A DNA stretch of 64,000 nt from contig NZ_JASKLS010000001.1 of the NCBI RefSeq assembly GCF_030124375.1, forward strand, positions 186,001 to 250,000, written 5' to 3'. The notes below the pieces were generated by a model. It was not told the origin of the DNA. It did not search any database and saw only the letters and a list, made by a program, of their open reading frames with translations. Made by a program: the position numbers and the translations under genes. Positions 35,353 to 47,646 of this stretch are shown here, piece by piece (position 1 is the stretch's first letter; each line of letters starts with the position of its first letter). This DNA comes from Sinorhizobium sp. 6-70. Lineage in GTDB: Bacteria > Pseudomonadota > Alphaproteobacteria > Rhizobiales > Rhizobiaceae.

Positions 35353-37011
35353 ATGCCCGATTCTCTCGTCCCCAAAACGGTAAGCGTCTTTAGAGAAGGA
35401 TATGGTGCTGCTCGCCTGAAGGCGGACGCCTTTGCCGGGTTGACCGTCGCTATCGTCGCCCTGCCGCTATCCATGGCGATCGCGATTGCCTCCGGCGTTA
35501 CGCCTGATCGCGGGCTCTACACCGCGATTGTCGGCGGTTTCCTGGTTTCGCTGCTCGGCGGCAGCCGGGTGCAGATTGGTGGCCCTGCTGGCGCTTTCAT
35601 CGTGCTCGTGGCTGCCACCGGTGCGAGGCACGGCCTCGACGGCCTGCTGTTGGCCACGGCGATGTCGGGCGTCATGCTCGTTGCCGCAGGGTACCTGCGG
35701 CTTGGCAACTACATCAAGTTCATCCCCTACCCGGTGACCGTGGGCTTTACAGCCGGGATCGCGGTGATCATCTTCGCCAGCCAATTACGCGACCTCTTCG
35801 GCCTGACACTCAGCGGCCGCGAGCCAGGGCCCATCATTGAGAAAGTCGCGACACTTGGACTTGCCGCCGGTACGGTCAACTGGGCAGCAGTTCTGACGGC
35901 CGCGCTAACGATCGGCATCATTCTCGCGCTGCGCAAGCTGCGACCGCATTGGCCCGGCATGCTGATTGCCGTTGCCGCCGCTTCTGCCTTCGTCGCTCTC
36001 CTGCAATTACCGACGGAAACGATCGGCACGCGTTTCGGCGGCATTCCACGTGGCCTTCCTTCACCGACCCTTCCGCCTTTCTCGCTCGAGAAGGCGGCCG
36101 CCGTCTTTCCGGATGCCGTCTCCTTTGCGCTCCTCGGTGCAATCGAGTCCTTGCTGTCGGCCGTTGTCGCCGACGGCATGACCGGGCGCCGCCACCGTTC
36201 GAGCATGGAATTGATCGCGCAGGGAACCGCGAACTTTTGCTCGGCGCTCTTCGGCGGGATCTGCGTGACCGGGACGATCGCCCGCACGGCGACGAATGTG
36301 CGAGCAGGCGGAACCAGCCCGGTCTCCGGCATGCTGCATTCCATCTTCCTCCTTCTATTCATGCTGCTCGCCGCTCCGCTCGCGAGCTACATCCCGCTCG
36401 CCTCGCTGGCCGGCGTGCTCGCCGTCGTTGCCTGGAACATGATCGAGAAGCCCGCGTTCATGGCGCTGCTGCGATCCTCCTACGGTGACGCGGTCGTGCT
36501 TCTGGCGACCTTCATCATCGTCGTCTTCCGCGAGCTGACGGAAGGCATCGTGATCGGCTTCGCGCTTGGCGCGGTTCTTTTCATCGACCGCATGGCAAAG
36601 AGCATCTCTGTCGGAGAAACAAAACCACTGGAGGCCCTGAAAGAGGAGAATGGAGAGGAAGAACATCCGGTCGTCGCGGATGATCCGGACACGGTCATCT
36701 ATCGGATCTCGGGCATCTTCTTCTTCGGCTCGGCCGCAACCGTCGGCACTGTCCTCGACCGCATCGCCGACCAGCGCCGGAATTTCATTCTCGATTGCTC
36801 GGAAGTACCCTTCATGGACTCGACGGCCGCCAATGTCATCGAGGGAACGCTGCGGAAGGCAGAGCGGACGGGCGTCCGTTTCTTCATCACCGGCGCCAGG
36901 TCGCAGGTGCGCCGCACGCTCCGCCAGCATGACGTTCGCCCACCACGTGTCGTGATGCGTGCCTCGGTTCAGGCGGCGCTCGCCAGTATCCGCAGCGAAA
37001 AGAGTGCATGA
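35353..37011 (+). CDS. SulP-family anion transporter with STAS domain
   Basis: A 552-residue SLC26/SulP transporter, probably for sulphate, bicarbonate or a dicarboxylate. The membrane part has 10-14 helices with the conserved ALPLSMAIAIASGVTPDRGLYTAIVGGFLVSLLGGSRVQIGGPAGAFIVLV at the N-terminus, and AIESLLSAVVADGMTGRRHRSSMELIAQGTAN in the middle. The C-terminal STAS domain (about residues 440-545) has the typical ILDCSEVPFMDSTAANVI phosphorylation-loop sequence. It is a single gene ending at a bidirectional terminator shared with alaS. Confidence 0.92.
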   Translation: MPDSLVPKTVSVFREGYGAARLKADAFAGLTVAIVALPLSMAIAIASGVTPDRGLYTAIVGGFLVSLLGGSRVQIGGPAGAFIVLVAATGARHGLDGLLLATAMSGVMLVAAGYLRLGNYIKFIPYPVTVGFTAGIAVIIFASQLRDLFGLTLSGREPGPIIEKVATLGLAAGTVNWAAVLTAALTIGIILALRKLRPHWPGMLIAVAAASAFVALLQLPTETIGTRFGGIPRGLPSPTLPPFSLEKAAAVFPDAVSFALLGAIESLLSAVVADGMTGRRHRSSMELIAQGTANFCSALFGGICVTGTIARTATNVRAGGTSPVSGMLHSIFLLLFMLLAAPLASYIPLASLAGVLAVVAWNMIEKPAFMALLRSSYGDAVVLLATFIIVVFRELTEGIVIGFALGAVLFIDRMAKSISVGETKPLEALKEENGEEEHPVVADDPDTVIYRISGIFFFGSAATVGTVLDRIADQRRNFILDCSEVPFMDSTAANVIEGTLRKAERTGVRFFITGARSQVRRTLRQHDVRPPRVVMRASVQAALASIRSEKSA

Positions 37012-37013
37012 AA

Positions 37014-37035
37014 AAAGGGCGCCGCAGCGCCCTTT
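37014..37035. terminator. Bidirectional terminator between SulP gene and alaS
   Basis: AAAGGGCGC (37014-37022) pairs perfectly with GCGCCCTTT (37027-37035) around a CGCA loop, with A residues to the left (T run for alaS on the minus strand) and a T-rich stretch on the right. Confidence 0.9.
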
Positions 37036-37056
37036 CCTTGTTTGCTCAAGCGTAGG

Positions 37057-39720
<2,664 letters not shown>

Positions 39721-39890
39721 CTTGCGTCCTATCTGTGCACCATTCCCGGTCGCGACCACACTTTTGCCGGGCCGCGCACCGCAATCTTCAACCCCGCGTC
39801 TATCGGCAATAGACACGCCCTCCAGCAACGTCGGTCGCTGGAACCAAAGGCTTTTATCTTCCGTGTCTCACGCTGTCCAGACGGCAGCAA

Positions 39891-39922
39891 AAAACCGGCC
39901 GTCCGGAAAAACGACCGGCTTT
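39891..39922 (-). terminator. Terminator of recA
   Basis: On the minus strand AAAGCCGGTCGT pairs with ACGGCCGGTTTT (one mismatch) and a T run follows, about 25 bases after the recA stop. Confidence 0.8.
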
Positions 39923-39947
39923 ATCCAAATCTTACCTGTCTCAGATC

Positions 39948-41039
39948 TTACATTTCGGCGGCTGCATCGCCGTCGTCATCGCTCTCCGGTCCGCCGTTCT
40001 CCAGGAACTTGTCGGCGATCAGGCCCGCATTCTGCCGCAGAGCCATCTCGATCTCGCGCAGAAGATCGGGATTGTCACGCAGGAAAAGTTTCGCGTTTTC
40101 CCGACCCTGGCCGAGGCGCTGGCTATTGTAGGAAAACCAGGCGCCGGATTTTTCGACGATGCCGGCCTTGACGCCAAGATCGATGAGTTCACCGGTCTTG
40201 GAAACGCCCTCGCCATACATGATGTCGAATTCCACCTGCTTGAAGGGTGGTGCCATCTTGTTCTTGACGACCTTGACGCGGGTCTGGTTGCCGACGACCT
40301 CTTCGCGCTCCTTGACTGAGCCGATGCGACGAATATCGAGGCGAACCGACGCATAGAACTTCAGCGCGTTGCCGCCCGTCGTCGTTTCCGGCGAACCGAA
40401 CATGACGCCGATCTTCATGCGGATCTGGTTGATGAAGATCACCATGCAGTTGGACTTGGAGATCGACGCGGTGAGCTTACGCAGTGCCTGGCTCATCAGG
40501 CGGGCCTGCATGCCCGGCAGACTGTCGCCCATTTCGCCTTCGATTTCAGCGCGCGGCACGAGAGCTGCAACCGAATCGACGACGAGAACGTCGATCGCGC
40601 CGGAGCGGACCAGCGTGTCGGTGATTTCCAGCGCCTGTTCGCCGGTGTCCGGCTGCGAGATCAAGAGGTTTTCGAGATCGACGCCCAGCTTGCGCGCATA
40701 GACCGGATCGAGCGCATGTTCGGCGTCAACGAAGCCGCAAATGCCACCCTTCTTCTGTGCCTCGGCGATGGTCTGCAGCGCCAGCGTCGTCTTGCCCGAG
40801 CTTTCCGGGCCGTAGATTTCAATGATGCGCCCTTTCGGCAGGCCGCCAATGCCGAGCGCGATATCGAGGCCGAGCGAGCCGGTCGAAACAGTTTCGATCT
40901 CGATTACACTATCCTTCGAACCGAGCTTCATGATCGATCCCTTGCCGAACGACCGTTCGATCTGGGAGAGAGCCGCTTCAAGTGCCTTGCTTTTATCCAC
41001 CGATTTGTCCTCTACGAGCCGCAAAGAGTTTTGTGCCAT
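39948..41039 (-). CDS. recA: Recombinase A
   Basis: Homologous recombination and SOS coprotease, 363 residues as in other rhizobia. Walker A GPESSGKT is at residues 77-84; Walker [13 protein letters not shown], the [28 protein letters not shown] loop L2 region, and an acidic C-terminus ([15 protein letters not shown]) are all present. The ATG at 41039 follows GGTGGGA. A TTG-N11-CAA LexA-type box is 70-90 bases upstream, so SOS control is likely. Confidence 0.99.
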   Translation of the reverse strand: MAQNSLRLVEDKSVDKSKALEAALSQIERSFGKGSIMKLGSKDSVIEIETVSTGSLGLDIALGIGGLPKGRIIEIYGPESSGKTTLALQTIAEAQKKGGICGFVDAEHALDPVYARKLGVDLENLLISQPDTGEQALEITDTLVRSGAIDVLVVDSVAALVPRAEIEGEMGDSLPGMQARLMSQALRKLTASISKSNCMVIFINQIRMKIGVMFGSPETTTGGNALKFYASVRLDIRRIGSVKEREEVVGNQTRVKVVKNKMAPPFKQVEFDIMYGEGVSKTGELIDLGVKAGIVEKSGAWFSYNSQRLGQGRENAKLFLRDNPDLLREIEMALRQNAGLIADKFLENGGPESDDDGDAAAEM

Positions 41040-41108
41040 TTGGTCCCACCTTTAGGTTATTGAAGCTACCGAGGCAATGAAGCCGCCGCAGGAGTTTTTG
41101 TACATGGT

Positions 41109-41125
41109 TTGTTCCGCTTTGGCAA
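41109..41125. promoter_or_regulatory. Candidate LexA (SOS) box upstream of recA
   Basis: TTG-TTCCGCTTTGG-CAA fits TTG-N11-CAA, the LexA recognition pattern reported for the recA gene of Rhizobium etli; it lies 70 bases upstream of the recA start. The core also carries GTTC-N7-like symmetry. Position and pattern support it; binding is not shown. Confidence 0.7.
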
Positions 41126-41307
41126 TAGAGTGGCAACCAATTGAATGATAACGGTTATTCTCGTTACGTTCGATTCTTGTTCACGGGCATTGTACCACAT
41201 TTCCACAAGGCCTTGCTGAGGCAGGGCCAGGCTTGGCGACACCAGTACGATTCGCGACGATGGCGCGTCTGTGAATTTGGATTGAAGCAGTCCAAAGAGG
41301 AGCTTTT

Positions 41308-42255
41308 ATGAAGAAACGGGAAATCGCCGTGTTCGGCGGCGCCCACATCGACCGTCGTGGCCGCATCAGCGGCGTCACTGCGCCCGGCGCGAGCAATCCT
41401 GGTTCGTGGTTCGAGGAAGCGGGAGGCGGCGGTTTCAATGCGGCGAGAAACCTTGCCCGTCTTGGTCACAGCGTACGAATGATCAGCCCGCGCGGCGGCG
41501 ACGCGGCAGGCGAGATGGTGGCGGCCGCCGCGGCCGAGGCCGGTGTAATCGATTGCCCCTTCACCTTTCTCGATCGGAAGACGCCGAGTTACACCGCAAT
41601 TCTCGAAAACGACGGCAACCTGGTCATCGCGCTTGCCGACATGGAACTTTACCAGTTGTTTTCACCGCGCCGCCTGCAGCAGCGCGCGATACGCGAAATA
41701 TTGGCGATAAGCGATTTGGTGCTCATGGATGCCAACCTCCCCGAGGAAACGCTTGTCGCCTTGGTCGACGCGGCATCCGGGGACGGCCGACTTGTGGCCG
41801 GCATCGCCGTGTCGCCGGCAAAGGTGATGCGCTTCAGGAAATGCCTCAGCGGGCTCAGTTTCCTGTTCATGAACGAAGCGGAAGCGCGTGCCCTGACCGG
41901 GATCGACGCCAGCGAGGCCAAAGACTGGCCAACGCTGTTGCGGGAGGCCGGTCTTACGGGTGGCGTCGTAACACGCGGCAGCGCCGCTGCGGTCGCCTTC
42001 GACCGCAGCAAGGCAAGCCTCATTGTCCCGCCGGCTCTCCCGGCGCTTGCGGATGTCACTGGCGCTGGCGACGCATTGGCCTCGGGATTCCTCACAGCGC
42101 GGCTTTCGGGTCTCGATCTTGCCGGATGCCTGCGCCATGGCATTGCCGCGGCGGGGATAGCGCTTCGCTCGTCTTTTGCCGTTTCGGAAGAGATGTCCCC
42201 GGGCAACCTCGAACAGGCGATTGCGCTTGTGCCGGCGCCGCAAATGCTGTCATGA
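41308..42255 (+). CDS. psuK: PfkB-family carbohydrate kinase, probable pseudouridine kinase
   Basis: A 315-residue ribokinase-like kinase: N-terminal substrate motif GGGGFNAARNLARLGHSVRMIS and the C-terminal anion-hole motif DVTGAGDALASGFLTARLSG with catalytic Asp. The next gene, 137 bases on, is psuG, which uses pseudouridine 5'-phosphate; kinase plus glycosidase is the known pseudouridine breakdown pair, so this is most likely PsuK. From sequence alone another nucleoside or sugar substrate cannot be excluded. The ATG follows GAGGAG. Confidence 0.85.
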   Translation: MKKREIAVFGGAHIDRRGRISGVTAPGASNPGSWFEEAGGGGFNAARNLARLGHSVRMISPRGGDAAGEMVAAAAAEAGVIDCPFTFLDRKTPSYTAILENDGNLVIALADMELYQLFSPRRLQQRAIREILAISDLVLMDANLPEETLVALVDAASGDGRLVAGIAVSPAKVMRFRKCLSGLSFLFMNEAEARALTGIDASEAKDWPTLLREAGLTGGVVTRGSAAAVAFDRSKASLIVPPALPALADVTGAGDALASGFLTARLSGLDLAGCLRHGIAAAGIALRSSFAVSEEMSPGNLEQAIALVPAPQMLS

Positions 42256-42392
42256 GAACCGACGTTGAACGCCGGGCGGGACGAAAGCATGCGCAGCTTT
42301 CCGCCCGCTCTCACTTCCAACCTTTTTACAAACGATCTCGATGATTTTTGGTTTGATTCAGCCGAGCATGATCGCGATTTAAGGATAGATTC

Positions 42393-43322
42393 ATGAGCAA
42401 GCCCTCCTCCCCGTCCCTGCCGATCGCATATTCCGACGAAGTCGCGGCCGCCAAGGCACGCGGCGCGCCGATCGTCGCGCTGGAATCGACGATCATCACC
42501 CATGGCATGCCCTACCCTGGCAACCTCAACATGGCCCGCAGCGTCGAGGCGATCATCCGTGAACAGGGCGCCGTGCCCGCAACGATTGCGGTCATCCACG
42601 GTGTCCTTCATATTGGCCTCGATGACGCGAAGCTGGAAGCACTTTCGAAAACGGAAGGCGCCATGAAGCTGTCGCGTGCCGATCTTGCCTTCGCGATCGC
42701 CGAACGTCGCACGGGCGCCACGACGGTGGCGGCGACGATGATCGCCGCGGCGCGCGCCGGTATCAGCGTCTTTGCCACCGGCGGGATCGGCGGCGTTCAC
42801 CGCGGCGCGGAAGAGAGCTTCGACATTTCCGCCGATCTGGACGAACTCGCCCGCACCGGCGTGATCGTTGTCTGCGCCGGCGCAAAGGCCATTCTCGATA
42901 TTCCGAAGACGCTCGAGGTGCTGGAGACTCGCGGCGTGCCGGTCGTCACCTATGACAGCGAAACCTTCCCGGCCTTCTGGTCGCGCGATTCCGGTATCAA
43001 GAGCCCGCTGATGCTGAACAGCCCCGCCGCGATCGCCAATTTCCAGAAGATGCGCGATCTGCTCGGCATCGAGGGCGGCATGCTAGTTGCCAATCCGGTT
43101 CCCGAGGGGAGCGAGATTCCGCGCGAGGAGATGGAAATCTACATTACCCGTGCTCTCGACAATGCCGCGAGCGACGAGATCGTCGGCAAGGCCGTCACGC
43201 CTTATCTGCTCGACAACCTCTTTCACATGACCGACGGCCGCAGCCTCGACACCAATATCGCGCTCGTGGAAAACAACGCCCGTCTCGCCGCCGAAATCGC
43301 GGTCGCACTGACGGCGAAGTAA
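42393..43322 (+). CDS. psuG: Pseudouridine-5'-phosphate glycosidase
   Basis: Splits pseudouridine 5'-phosphate into uracil and ribose 5-phosphate (reversible). The 309-residue sequence has the family phrases PIVALESTIITHGMPYPGNL at the start, TTVAATMIAAARAGISVFATGGIGGVHRGAEESFDISADLDEL, VVCAGAKAILDIPKTLEVLETRGVPVV, and GGMLVANPVPE. The ATG at 42393 follows AAGGATAG. It is downstream of the psuK-like gene and ends at a terminator facing cckA. Confidence 0.97.
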   Translation: MSKPSSPSLPIAYSDEVAAAKARGAPIVALESTIITHGMPYPGNLNMARSVEAIIREQGAVPATIAVIHGVLHIGLDDAKLEALSKTEGAMKLSRADLAFAIAERRTGATTVAATMIAAARAGISVFATGGIGGVHRGAEESFDISADLDELARTGVIVVCAGAKAILDIPKTLEVLETRGVPVVTYDSETFPAFWSRDSGIKSPLMLNSPAAIANFQKMRDLLGIEGGMLVANPVPEGSEIPREEMEIYITRALDNAASDEIVGKAVTPYLLDNLFHMTDGRSLDTNIALVENNARLAAEIAVALTAK

Positions 43323-43382
43323 GTAACGCAACGCGATCCGGACGAGAAACCGTTACACACTTTTCCAGGAATTTGCTCGAAG

Positions 43383-43410
43383 AAGGCCCGGCATTGGACC
43401 GGGCCTTTTT
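43383..43410 (+). terminator. Rho-independent terminator of psuG
   Basis: AAGGCCCGG (43383-43391) pairs with CCGGGCCTT (43399-43407) and the T run extends to 43410; it sits 60 bases after psuG and just beyond the 3' end of convergent cckA. Confidence 0.9.
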
Positions 43411-43438
43411 CATGAACGCGTCGGGTATCAGCGCTCGC

Positions 43439-46060
43439 TCATGAATCCAGCATCTCGCGAACGGCCACCGCCAGTTGCTTCAGCGAGAATGGCTTCGGCA
43501 GGAAACCGAATTTCGCATCGGCCGGGAGGTTGCGCGCAAAGGCGTCTTCTGCGTAACCCGACACGAAAATGAACTTCAAGTCCGGGTATTTCTTGCGCAG
43601 TTCGCGCAGCAGCGTCGGTCCGTCCATCTCCGGCATCACAACGTCCGATACGACGATGTCGACCGCGCCGTTGAGCTCATCCATGATGTCGAGCGCTTCA
43701 ACGCCCGATCCGGCCTCGTGAACGGTGTAGCCGCGCGTTTCGAGCATGCGCTTGCCGCCGCGGCGCACCGCTTCCTCGTCCTCGACCAGCAGCACGACGG
43801 CGGAATCGCCGGTGAGGTCCGCGGGCTCCGATTCCGCCTTGGCCACCGGCGCCACGACCAGGTCACTGGCCGCCGGCATCGGCGCTTCGGCTGCCGACGA
43901 CGCTTCGGCAGCGACCTCCTCGCGGACTTCCTCGACATGGCGCGGCAGCAGAATGCGGAAGGTGGTGCCCTTGCCGACTTCCGATTCCGGATAGATATAG
44001 CCGCCCGACTGCTTGACGATGCCGTAGACCATCGAAAGGCCGAGACCGGTGCCCTTGCCAACTTCCTTCGTCGTAAAGAAGGGCTCGAAGATCTTGTCCA
44101 TGATCTCCTGCGGAATGCCGGTGCCCTGGTCGGCGACCTCGACCAGGACGAAGTCATCCTCCGGCAGCTCCCGTCGTCCGAGTGCCGCCACCTCGCTTGC
44201 CGGCAGATTTCGCGTCCGCAGCGTGATCGTCCCGCCTTCAGGCATGGCGTCGCGCGCATTGACGGCGAGATTGAGCAGGACCTGCTCGAACTGGCCGAGA
44301 TCGGTCTTCACCGGCCAGAGGTCTCGGCCGTAGTCAACCTCGACCTTGACATTGGTACCGGTCATCCGGTCGACCAGCATGCGCAGATCGCCGATGACGT
44401 CGGTGAGGTTCAGCACCGTCGGGCGCATCGTCTGCTTGCGCGAAAAGGCAAGCAGTTGCCGCACGAGCACGGCGGCGCGATTCGCATTGCGCTTGATTTC
44501 CATCAGGTCGGCGAAGGTAGCATCTGCGGGCCGCGCCGAAAGCAGAAGGTGGTCGGACGAAAGCAGGATCGCGGTCAGCACATTGTTGAAATCGTGTGCG
44601 ATGCCGCCTGCGAGCGTCCCCACGGCATTCATCTTCTGCGTTTGCGCCATCTGGGTCTCGAGCGCCTTTTGCTCGGTGATCTCCAGCGCATAGATGATCG
44701 CCGCCTCCTCCGGCGCCTGATCGCTCTGGTCGATCACCGCGTTGACATAGAAGCGAAAATGCCGCCCCTCGTCGCTCGGATGCAAGGCGTCGATCGGCGC
44801 GATGTCGCTCTGCCGGTCCTTCGCCGCCGCAAGTGCTTCCTGAAGGCGGCCCTTTTCGGATTCGTGCACGACCGTTTCGATCAGCATGCCGCGCTCGACG
44901 TCGTCCTGTGAAACAAGCCCAGCAAACAGCTTCAGGAACGGAGCGTTGGTCCTCAGGATCCGCCCGTCGCCGTCGACAGAGGCGATCGCCATCGGCGTGT
45001 TGTTGAAGAAGCGCGTGAAGCGCATGGCGGCGTTCGAGGCCGACTGATCGCCATCGTCGCCTTCACGCGACATGACAATCGTCCGGCTTTCGCCCGGCGC
45101 ACCGTCACGGGTCGAAGAAACGCGGTGGATCAGGCGCACCGGCAGGCTCTGGCCGTTGGCCTTGCGCAGGTCGAGATCGAGCACCTTCGTCTTCTTGAAG
45201 CCCGGTTCCGCCTGGACCGACTGGACGAGTGCGAGGCCCTCGCCAGCGACCACATCGGCAATGCTGACCGATCCCGGTTGAAACTTGGTGAGATCGATGC
45301 CGAGCCAATCGGCAAGGGTCGCGTTGATATAAAAGATCTCGCCCTTGCGTCCGGCCGAGAAGAAGCCTGCAGGGGCGTGATCGAGATAGTCGATCGCGTT
45401 CTGCAGTTCCTTGAAGAAACGCTCTTGGTCGTCGCGCTCGGCCGTGATGTCGGCGATCTGCCAGAGATAGAGCGGGTTCTTGTCGGCGTCCTCCAAAGGC
45501 AGCACGCGAGCCTTCAGACGGAACCAGTGGGCGCCGGAGGCGATCGATGCACCGTTTGCGAGCGGCTTCAGCAACCGGAATTCCTCGTGCCCCTTCTTGC
45601 CTTCGTGGAGGCCGTTGGTGAGCCGATAGATCGCTTCGGTTGCCTCGCGGTTCCTGGAGAGAATGGTCTCGAGCGATTGGATGCCGGCGGCGCTCTTGGC
45701 ACCGGTCAGAGCTCCGTAGGCGGCATTGGCATAGATGATCCGCCCCCTGCGGTCGGTGACGATCGTGCCATCCTCGTGGGCATCGAGAAAGGCGCGCGCG
45801 AGCTCGTCGGGGCGCGTCTGCGGCATGACTTCGATGAAACCGATCACCGACGAGACCAAGAAGAATATGCCGACCATCGCCAGCACGCCCAGGATGCCGA
45901 GGACGATTTCGTTTTCGAGCTGGTTCTTGAAGACGACGAAGGCGGCTGCCGACGCGGTGAGAACGATCGCCAGCAGGATGATCCGCAAGACCGTGCCGGG
46001 CCGGACGCCGCGGTCAACGACCGGCATCTGGTAGTCGCCTGACTGCCGCAATTTCGTCAT
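43439..46060 (-). CDS. cckA: Cell-cycle hybrid histidine kinase CckA
   Basis: Hybrid kinase that, via ChpT, controls the master regulator CtrA; 873 residues from the ATG at 46060. Two membrane helices come first ([21 protein letters not shown] and [24 protein letters not shown]), then three PAS-type modules, HisKA with H489 in GGIAHDFNN, a HATPase domain ([34 protein letters not shown]), and a receiver with D806 in [12 protein letters not shown]. The ATG has AGGTGAGGA upstream; a TTG at 46153 would add 31 residues rich in Ala. It converges with psuG. Confidence 0.96.
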   Translation of the reverse strand: MTKLRQSGDYQMPVVDRGVRPGTVLRIILLAIVLTASAAAFVVFKNQLENEIVLGILGVLAMVGIFFLVSSVIGFIEVMPQTRPDELARAFLDAHEDGTIVTDRRGRIIYANAAYGALTGAKSAAGIQSLETILSRNREATEAIYRLTNGLHEGKKGHEEFRLLKPLANGASIASGAHWFRLKARVLPLEDADKNPLYLWQIADITAERDDQERFFKELQNAIDYLDHAPAGFFSAGRKGEIFYINATLADWLGIDLTKFQPGSVSIADVVAGEGLALVQSVQAEPGFKKTKVLDLDLRKANGQSLPVRLIHRVSSTRDGAPGESRTIVMSREGDDGDQSASNAAMRFTRFFNNTPMAIASVDGDGRILRTNAPFLKLFAGLVSQDDVERGMLIETVVHESEKGRLQEALAAAKDRQSDIAPIDALHPSDEGRHFRFYVNAVIDQSDQAPEEAAIIYALEITEQKALETQMAQTQKMNAVGTLAGGIAHDFNNVLTAILLSSDHLLLSARPADATFADLMEIKRNANRAAVLVRQLLAFSRKQTMRPTVLNLTDVIGDLRMLVDRMTGTNVKVEVDYGRDLWPVKTDLGQFEQVLLNLAVNARDAMPEGGTITLRTRNLPASEVAALGRRELPEDDFVLVEVADQGTGIPQEIMDKIFEPFFTTKEVGKGTGLGLSMVYGIVKQSGGYIYPESEVGKGTTFRILLPRHVEEVREEVAAEASSAAEAPMPAASDLVVAPVAKAESEPADLTGDSAVVLLVEDEEAVRRGGKRMLETRGYTVHEAGSGVEALDIMDELNGAVDIVVSDVVMPEMDGPTLLRELRKKYPDLKFIFVSGYAEDAFARNLPADAKFGFLPKPFSLKQLAVAVREMLDS

Positions 46061-46400
46061 CGGGTCCTCACCTGCCGCTGCGGCCGCGCGCTCCTTGTTC
46101 AGGCGTGCAAGACTCGCTGCAATCCTTTGCGTTGCTGCATAACTTATCCTCAAATCGATCCCGGCTTAAGGAATCATGCAGTAGCCGGCGTCCGACCAAC
46201 GTTTCGCGAAATCCGCAGTTGCCTTTCCCGCGTTCGGATCATCGAACTGGAATCATCTTTAACAATCAGAGATAACAGCAAAAAGCGTCTCTGCGGAAGC
46301 ATCGCGGTCAATTCACAGAGAATGTCGGGCGCGAGCTTGTACCGGCCTGAAAAAAGCCGTCAAATATTGACATGCGGGGGAGGCAGAAGGAGTTCAGCCT

Positions 46401-47390
46401 ATGATCGAAACCATTGTCGGGGACAACGGCAGCCGATTCATCATCGCCGCTGCGGCCGTTGCCGTCGGGCTCTTGTGCCTTGTAGCCGTGCTCTGGATCA
46501 TGCGCCACAGACCCTCCTCTCCCTTTGTGCGCGGCGGCAAGAACAGACAGCCGAGACTTGCCGTCCTCGATGCCGCTGCTGTCGATGCGCGCCGCCGCCT
46601 GGTGCTTGTTCGTCGCGACGACGTCGAACATCTCATCATGATCGGCGGCCCGACGGACATCGTCATCGAAAGCCGAATTGCGCCCGACGGGGCCCCGCCG
46701 GCAGAGACGAGCGCCGCCGTCGCCGCGGAGCAAAAGGCCGTTGAGGCGCCGAAGGCCGCCCCCAGTCCTGAACCGAGACCTGAACCGAGGCCTACCCCGG
46801 CGCCGATTCCGGCAGAAACCGCAGCCCCTGCCCAGGTGCGCGCAGCAGCACGCGTGGAAGAGCCGGTGCAACCAGCAGCGCCCCGAGTGGAGCCGGCACC
46901 GCCGATCCGTCTTGCCGCGGAGCAAAGACCCGCGATGGCGGCGCAGCCGCTCCAGCAACAGCCCCCCGTCAGGGTCACGCCGCCCGTGTCCCCGGTTCCC
47001 ACCACCGCTGCCATAGAACGTGCGGAAGATATTTTCGACGTCGCTCGCGAGCGGGTGCTACCAGTCGCGCCACGGCGCGACCAGGCGCCAATGCAGCAGG
47101 GTTCAGTGCAAACGGCCTTCGTGCCGGCGGCGCCGATACAGGCGATGCCAATTCAACCGGCCGCGTCGGACAGGGTATCGGACTTCGAGCGGATTCTCGA
47201 TGCGGAGATCAGCGGCGATCTTCAACGGCTGGCGCCCGCCGTTGGGCCTCAGGCCGAGAGCCGGCCGATCGCGGGTGGCCGTCAGGAACCCTTGCTCGGA
47301 GGCACTCCGGACAATGTCCGCAAGGAGCCGACGATCGAAGACGAAATGACACGCATGCTCGCCGACATTTCCGCCGGGCGTAAGCCCTGA
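46401..47390 (+). CDS. FliO-like flagellar biosynthesis-type membrane protein
   Basis: A 329-residue protein with one N-terminal membrane helix (FIIAAAAVAVGLLCLVAVLWI) and a short FliO-like domain (RLAVLDAAAVDARRRLVLVRRDDVEHLIMIGGPTDIVIES, about residues 50-92), where FliO acts in type III flagellar export assembly. The remaining 230 residues are Pro/Ala/Glu-rich low complexity with no domain I can name, ending in a short helical tail (EDEMTRMLADISAGRKP). It is divergent from cckA, away from any flagellar operon, so a flagellar role is uncertain. The start has GAAGGAG. Confidence 0.75.
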   Translation: MIETIVGDNGSRFIIAAAAVAVGLLCLVAVLWIMRHRPSSPFVRGGKNRQPRLAVLDAAAVDARRRLVLVRRDDVEHLIMIGGPTDIVIESRIAPDGAPPAETSAAVAAEQKAVEAPKAAPSPEPRPEPRPTPAPIPAETAAPAQVRAAARVEEPVQPAAPRVEPAPPIRLAAEQRPAMAAQPLQQQPPVRVTPPVSPVPTTAAIERAEDIFDVARERVLPVAPRRDQAPMQQGSVQTAFVPAAPIQAMPIQPAASDRVSDFERILDAEISGDLQRLAPAVGPQAESRPIAGGRQEPLLGGTPDNVRKEPTIEDEMTRMLADISAGRKP

Positions 47391-47480
47391 GCGCGGCAGT
47401 GACCGTGTGAGGCGCTTCCAGTTGGGAGCGAACGGTCAGGATAATCCCGGGTTGCTCGAGGGCACGTTGGCCTGCGACAG

Positions 47481-47576
47481 GTCGCCTTAAATCGTAGCCG
47501 ATTTTTAAGGCAACATGCCGCAATTCAAAGTGCTACAGCGTCCTTTGCACGTCCGATAAGACGCGCGGTGCTGCAA
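47481..47576 (+). repeat. RIME-like bipartite palindromic repeat, copy 3
   Basis: Same orientation and structure as the copy at 12713: CCTTAAATCG/CGATTTTTAAGG first palindrome, then TGCTACAGCG ... GCGGTGCTGCA with inner GCACGTCC/AGACGCGC (imperfect). It lies in the intergenic space between the FliO-like gene and the convergent dksA. Confidence 0.82.
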
Positions 47577-47591
47577 GTGGCTCTATAAAGA

Positions 47592-47619
47592 AAAACGGCG
47601 CAGTTAACCGCGCCGTTTT
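47592..47619. terminator. Terminator between FliO-like gene and dksA
   Basis: AAAACGGCGC (47592-47601) pairs perfectly with GCGCCGTTTT (47610-47619); T runs lie on both strands (TTTTTTTC on the right, TTTTT on the left when read on the minus strand), so it should terminate both genes. Confidence 0.9.
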
Positions 47620-47646
47620 TTTCAGATCAGGAAGAACCTGTATCCG

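Noticed and set aside
43475..44911. 478-codon plus-strand ORF opposite cckA
   Set aside because: Shadow of the kinase gene; Arg/His-rich without recognisable domains.
43439..46153. Longer cckA starting at TTG 46153
   Set aside because: The ATG at 46060 has a strong ribosome site (AGGTGAGGA), whereas the TTG has none; the extra residues are Ala/Arg-rich. The longer form is not fully excluded.
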